7,969 nt of DNA, taken from contig JAJZKS010000073.1 in assembly GCA_021850835.1 (NCBI GenBank), positions 1 to 7,969 of the forward strand. Reading direction: 5' to 3'. This document shows positions 6,590-7,969 of this stretch, piece by piece. The position numbers were made by a program, and so were the translations under genes. The stretch comes from Thermoplasmata archaeon. Lineage in GTDB: Archaea > Thermoplasmatota > Thermoplasmata > Thermoplasmatales > Thermoplasmataceae. The notes under the pieces are model-generated. The model did no database searches, had not been told where the DNA came from, and worked only from the letters and a program-made list of their open reading frames with translations. Positions within the stretch are counted from its first letter, which is position 1. Each line of letters begins with the position of its first letter.

Positions 6590-6662
6590 TTCTACATCAC
6601 TGGTTCAATCTTGCCATGATGACAGGGATTGCTCTTCCATATCAGATGGTAGAATAAATAAT
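6590..6662 (-). promoter_or_regulatory. Promoter and leader of rps8e-srp19
   Basis: On the minus strand a TATA-like TTATTTAT lies at about 6654-6661, roughly 68 bases before the S8e start, predicting transcription from near 6632 and a leader of about 42 bases. The leader contains GTGAT (the ribosome site just before S8e) and a six-codon frame starting ATG at 6616, peptide MARLNQ, ending with TGA at 6596-6598. That frame is in phase with S8e. Its stop lies within the GTGATG of the S8e ribosome site. The TATA position is inferred. Confidence 0.4.
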
Positions 6663-6676
6663 TTGATCTTATTCCA

Positions 6677-7243
6677 TCAATCCTTGAGCAGGTTAAGGTG
6701 GTCCTTGTACCAGTACCTGCTTTCTACATCTGAAAGAATCAAGGAGGCATCTGTGGGTTTGCCTCTTTTTATAACTTCGACAATCGACTTGTGTCGCTCA
6801 TCCCAGGTACCATTCTCGAGTTCGAAGAAAACTGATGAGAAAAGCTTGTGTTTTGCCCTGAAAAGAGAATCAGTGACCTCTGAATTAATGGTATCGGGGC
6901 CTTTCCAATATTGTGCAAGATAGTTGTAGATTGTATCATCAATGAGCCCAAGCATGTTCTTCTTGATTGTAAGTTCCGGCGTGTTCAGGTTTTCAGCCAC
7001 ATATTCCTCCCGGAATTTTTCAAATGGCTCATTGCTTACCCCGGCAGGTATGATTGTGGCGCCAGTGGATCTTCCTAGTGAATGGTAGAATGCAGGTATA
7101 GATTCCTTCGTAAATTCAGCTTGTGAAATCTCGGTCAGGAAAATCTTGTCAGGTCCCAGCTGGCCAATGAGTCCGGTGAGAACTCCTTCATCATAGCCTC
7201 TGACTGATATGCCCAGGCTGGCAACAGAGGAGAGGACTTCCAT
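6677..7243 (-). CDS. Uncharacterised protein, possible remote TraB-like fold
   Basis: 188 residues, not recognised. The ATG at 7243 is chosen because a TATA element lies about 28 bases upstream. An ATG at 7282 would add 13 mainly hydrophobic residues but would place the TATA element inside the gene. The N-terminal half alternates strand and helix (LIGQLGPDKIFLTEIS, residues 24-39, then an acidic/helical stretch). The C-terminal part holds WDERHKSIVEVIKRGK (147-162) and a strand ASLILSDVESRYWYK (166-180). The order, a PD-x-hydrophobic-E strand then an ERxxxxxxxI helix and a terminal strand, faintly resembles TraB/PrgY proteins, but the TraB GTxH and GxxH motifs are missing. It appears soluble. 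Divergent from a membrane-protein gene, upstream of and in the same direction as rps8e. Function unknown. Confidence 0.75.
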   Translation of the reverse strand: MEVLSSVASLGISVRGYDEGVLTGLIGQLGPDKIFLTEISQAEFTKESIPAFYHSLGRSTGATIIPAGVSNEPFEKFREEYVAENLNTPELTIKKNMLGLIDDTIYNYLAQYWKGPDTINSEVTDSLFRAKHKLFSSVFFELENGTWDERHKSIVEVIKRGKPTDASLILSDVESRYWYKDHLNLLKD

Positions 7244-7266
7244 GAATACAATAGAGGCTAATACCC

Positions 7267-7330
7267 AATTAATATTTTGCATATGCGGGATTGTGGAATT
7301 CCTGAGATTACCTACAAAAAATGTTATATT
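7267..7330. promoter_or_regulatory. Divergent promoters with two palindromes
   Basis: Minus-strand AAAATATTAATT (7267-7278) lies about 28 bases before the unknown gene. Plus-strand TTATATT (7324-7330) is centred 26 bases before the membrane-protein gene. Between them lie GCATATGC (7279-7286), next to the minus-strand TATA box, and GGAATTCC (7295-7302), at the exact middle of the 109-base gap. Neither gene has an SD site, so both mRNAs are probably leaderless. Confidence 0.5.
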
Positions 7331-7352
7331 CTGATCATTCCTGTCTTAGTTC

Positions 7353-7655
7353 ATGGCAAAAAGGTCTCTTGACCAGTTGATCGGTCTTGTGGGAAGTCTT
7401 TTAGGCATCATAATGGGCGCGATAGGTCTTCTAATTCACAAGCTCATAAGCTCGTTCCCCCAGGGCGATGCCATAACAATGATTCTCTTTTCAGTCATTG
7501 GCCTTGTAGGCGCTTTCCTGGTAACTTCACGCAAGAAGGATGCTGGCATGATAATGCTTGTAATTGGATTGGCGGGAATAATTGCCCTTCCAGACTATGT
7601 CACTGTGATTCCATTCCTGATCCTTCTGGTAGCAGGTATTGTCTCCAGGCTTTAG
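7353..7655 (+). CDS. Small multi-span membrane protein, DUF4064-like
   Basis: 100 residues, with three or four predicted membrane spans: about 7-32, 40-58, 64-79 and 82-98. The N-terminus is MAKRSLDQ with a short basic stretch, and the loop SRKKDAG (59-65) between spans two and three is positively charged, suggesting that it faces the cytoplasm. The glycine-rich first span and overall layout recall small DUF4064-type proteins of unknown function, but this is a resemblance rather than an identification. It starts at an ATG 26 bases after a TATA centre and is probably leaderless. A T-rich tract follows the stop. The next gene, also a membrane protein, has its own promoter. Confidence 0.75.
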   Translation: MAKRSLDQLIGLVGSLLGIIMGAIGLLIHKLISSFPQGDAITMILFSVIGLVGAFLVTSRKKDAGMIMLVIGLAGIIALPDYVTVIPFLILLVAGIVSRL

Positions 7656-7660
7656 TCCCA

Positions 7661-7676
7661 TTTTATTTATTTATAT
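7661..7676 (+). terminator. T-rich terminator after the small membrane protein
   Basis: A tract TTTTATTTATTTATAT begins five bases after the TAG stop. Archaeal RNA polymerase commonly ends transcription at T-rich tracts without a hairpin. It could instead contribute an upstream TATA-like sequence, but its distance to the next ATG is less suitable than that of the element at 7689-7698. Confidence 0.4.
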
Positions 7677-7688
7677 CGCGAACATAGA

Positions 7689-7698
7689 TTTTAATATA
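7689..7698 (+). promoter_or_regulatory. TATA box of the right-edge membrane protein gene
   Basis: TTTTAATATA is centred about 24 bases before the ATG at 7718. No SD site lies between, so a leaderless transcript is likely. Confidence 0.5.
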
Positions 7699-7717
7699 GA
7701 ATTGCAAATGATATTTC

Positions 7718-7969
7718 ATGGAACTGCTTGAAATTCTAAATCTGGTGGCGCTTTCATTTTCGCTAATATTCATGGCAGTAACAGCTGCCAGGGATGCAAG
7801 GCGTTTTGCAGTTTCGTATGTCATAGTTACCCTTCTGGGCATAGCTTTTTACTTTCTTTTCACAACAACCATGCCGTTTCTGGTCATGGTATTATCCGCA
7901 ATAAGTGTAAAATACCTTTATACAAGGGTTTTTTACTATTTTACGCCAGTACTTTTCATTATTGGGATT
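7718..7969 (+). CDS. Membrane protein of unknown function, C-terminus beyond the window
   Basis: 84 residues are visible and the frame is open to the last base. Predicted spans lie at about 5-22, 31-48, 51-67 and from 72 onwards. The loop AARDARRF (23-30) is basic and probably cytoplasmic. The frame is not disturbed by any stop, and the TATA element at the right distance supports the ATG at 7718. An earlier ATG at 7708 is in another frame and ends after seven codons. The spacing of the first three spans slightly recalls NuoJ-type complex I subunits, but no other nuo gene is visible and I do not assign it. It lies 62 bases after another small membrane-protein gene. Confidence 0.65.
   Translation, partial: MELLEILNLVALSFSLIFMAVTAARDARRFAVSYVIVTLLGIAFYFLFTTTMPFLVMVLSAISVKYLYTRVFYYFTPVLFIIGI

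Noticed and set aside
7244..7282. Earlier ATG for the unknown protein, giving a hydrophobic leader (MQNINWVLASIVF)
   Set aside because: It would place the TATA element within the coding region, and no promoter element lies at the right distance before it. Not excluded completely.
1..7969. Defence island, mobile element or CRISPR array
   Set aside because: No transposase, integrase, repeat-spacer pattern, cas gene or terminal repeats. Most genes are conserved housekeeping genes.

Overview
The window is chromosomal DNA from an archaeon, most likely of the Thermoplasmata (Thermoplasma/Ferroplasma/Cuniculiplasma-like). It carries archaeal-type proteins: the RNase P subunit Rpr2/Rpp21, SRP19, ribosomal protein S8e, the primase large subunit PriL, and a phosphoglycolate phosphatase of the Thermoplasma type. 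Many genes have an A/T-rich TATA-like element about 24-30 bases before the start codon and no Shine-Dalgarno (SD) site, which suggests leaderless transcripts. AGG/AGA arginine codons are common. The lineage is an inference from gene content and style, not from a marker search.

Left part (1-3208). The first 73 bases hold the beginning of a minus-strand gene that runs off the window, with a TATA box, an SD site and a GC-rich inverted repeat at its promoter. An AT-rich, apparently gene-free gap follows (146-327). Then comes rnp4 (minus), divergent by only 26 bases from the phosphoglycolate phosphatase gene (plus). That gene converges on pyrC (dihydroorotase, minus) with a 9-base overlap. pyrC is the second gene of a queE-pyrC pair, so preQ0/archaeosine synthesis and pyrimidine synthesis appear co-transcribed.

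Middle part (3325-6589). A plus-strand run begins with pepQ (Xaa-Pro peptidase), directly abutted by priL, then a GNAT acetyltransferase of the phosphinothricin-acetyltransferase type with its own promoter. It converges on the minus-strand pair rps8e-srp19, whose genes overlap by four bases (ATGA), a translation operon joining a ribosomal protein and a signal recognition particle protein.

Right part (6677-7969). This is the least understood stretch: a 188-residue soluble protein of unknown function (minus), divergent from a 100-residue multi-span membrane protein (plus), then the start of a second membrane protein cut by the window end. The first two share a 109-base intergenic region containing two 8-base palindromes.

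Most of the window is ordinary, densely packed housekeeping DNA. I see no mobile element, CRISPR array, rRNA or tRNA. The items most worth following up are the operator-like repeat at the left edge, the unknown protein at 6677-7243 and the S8e leader.
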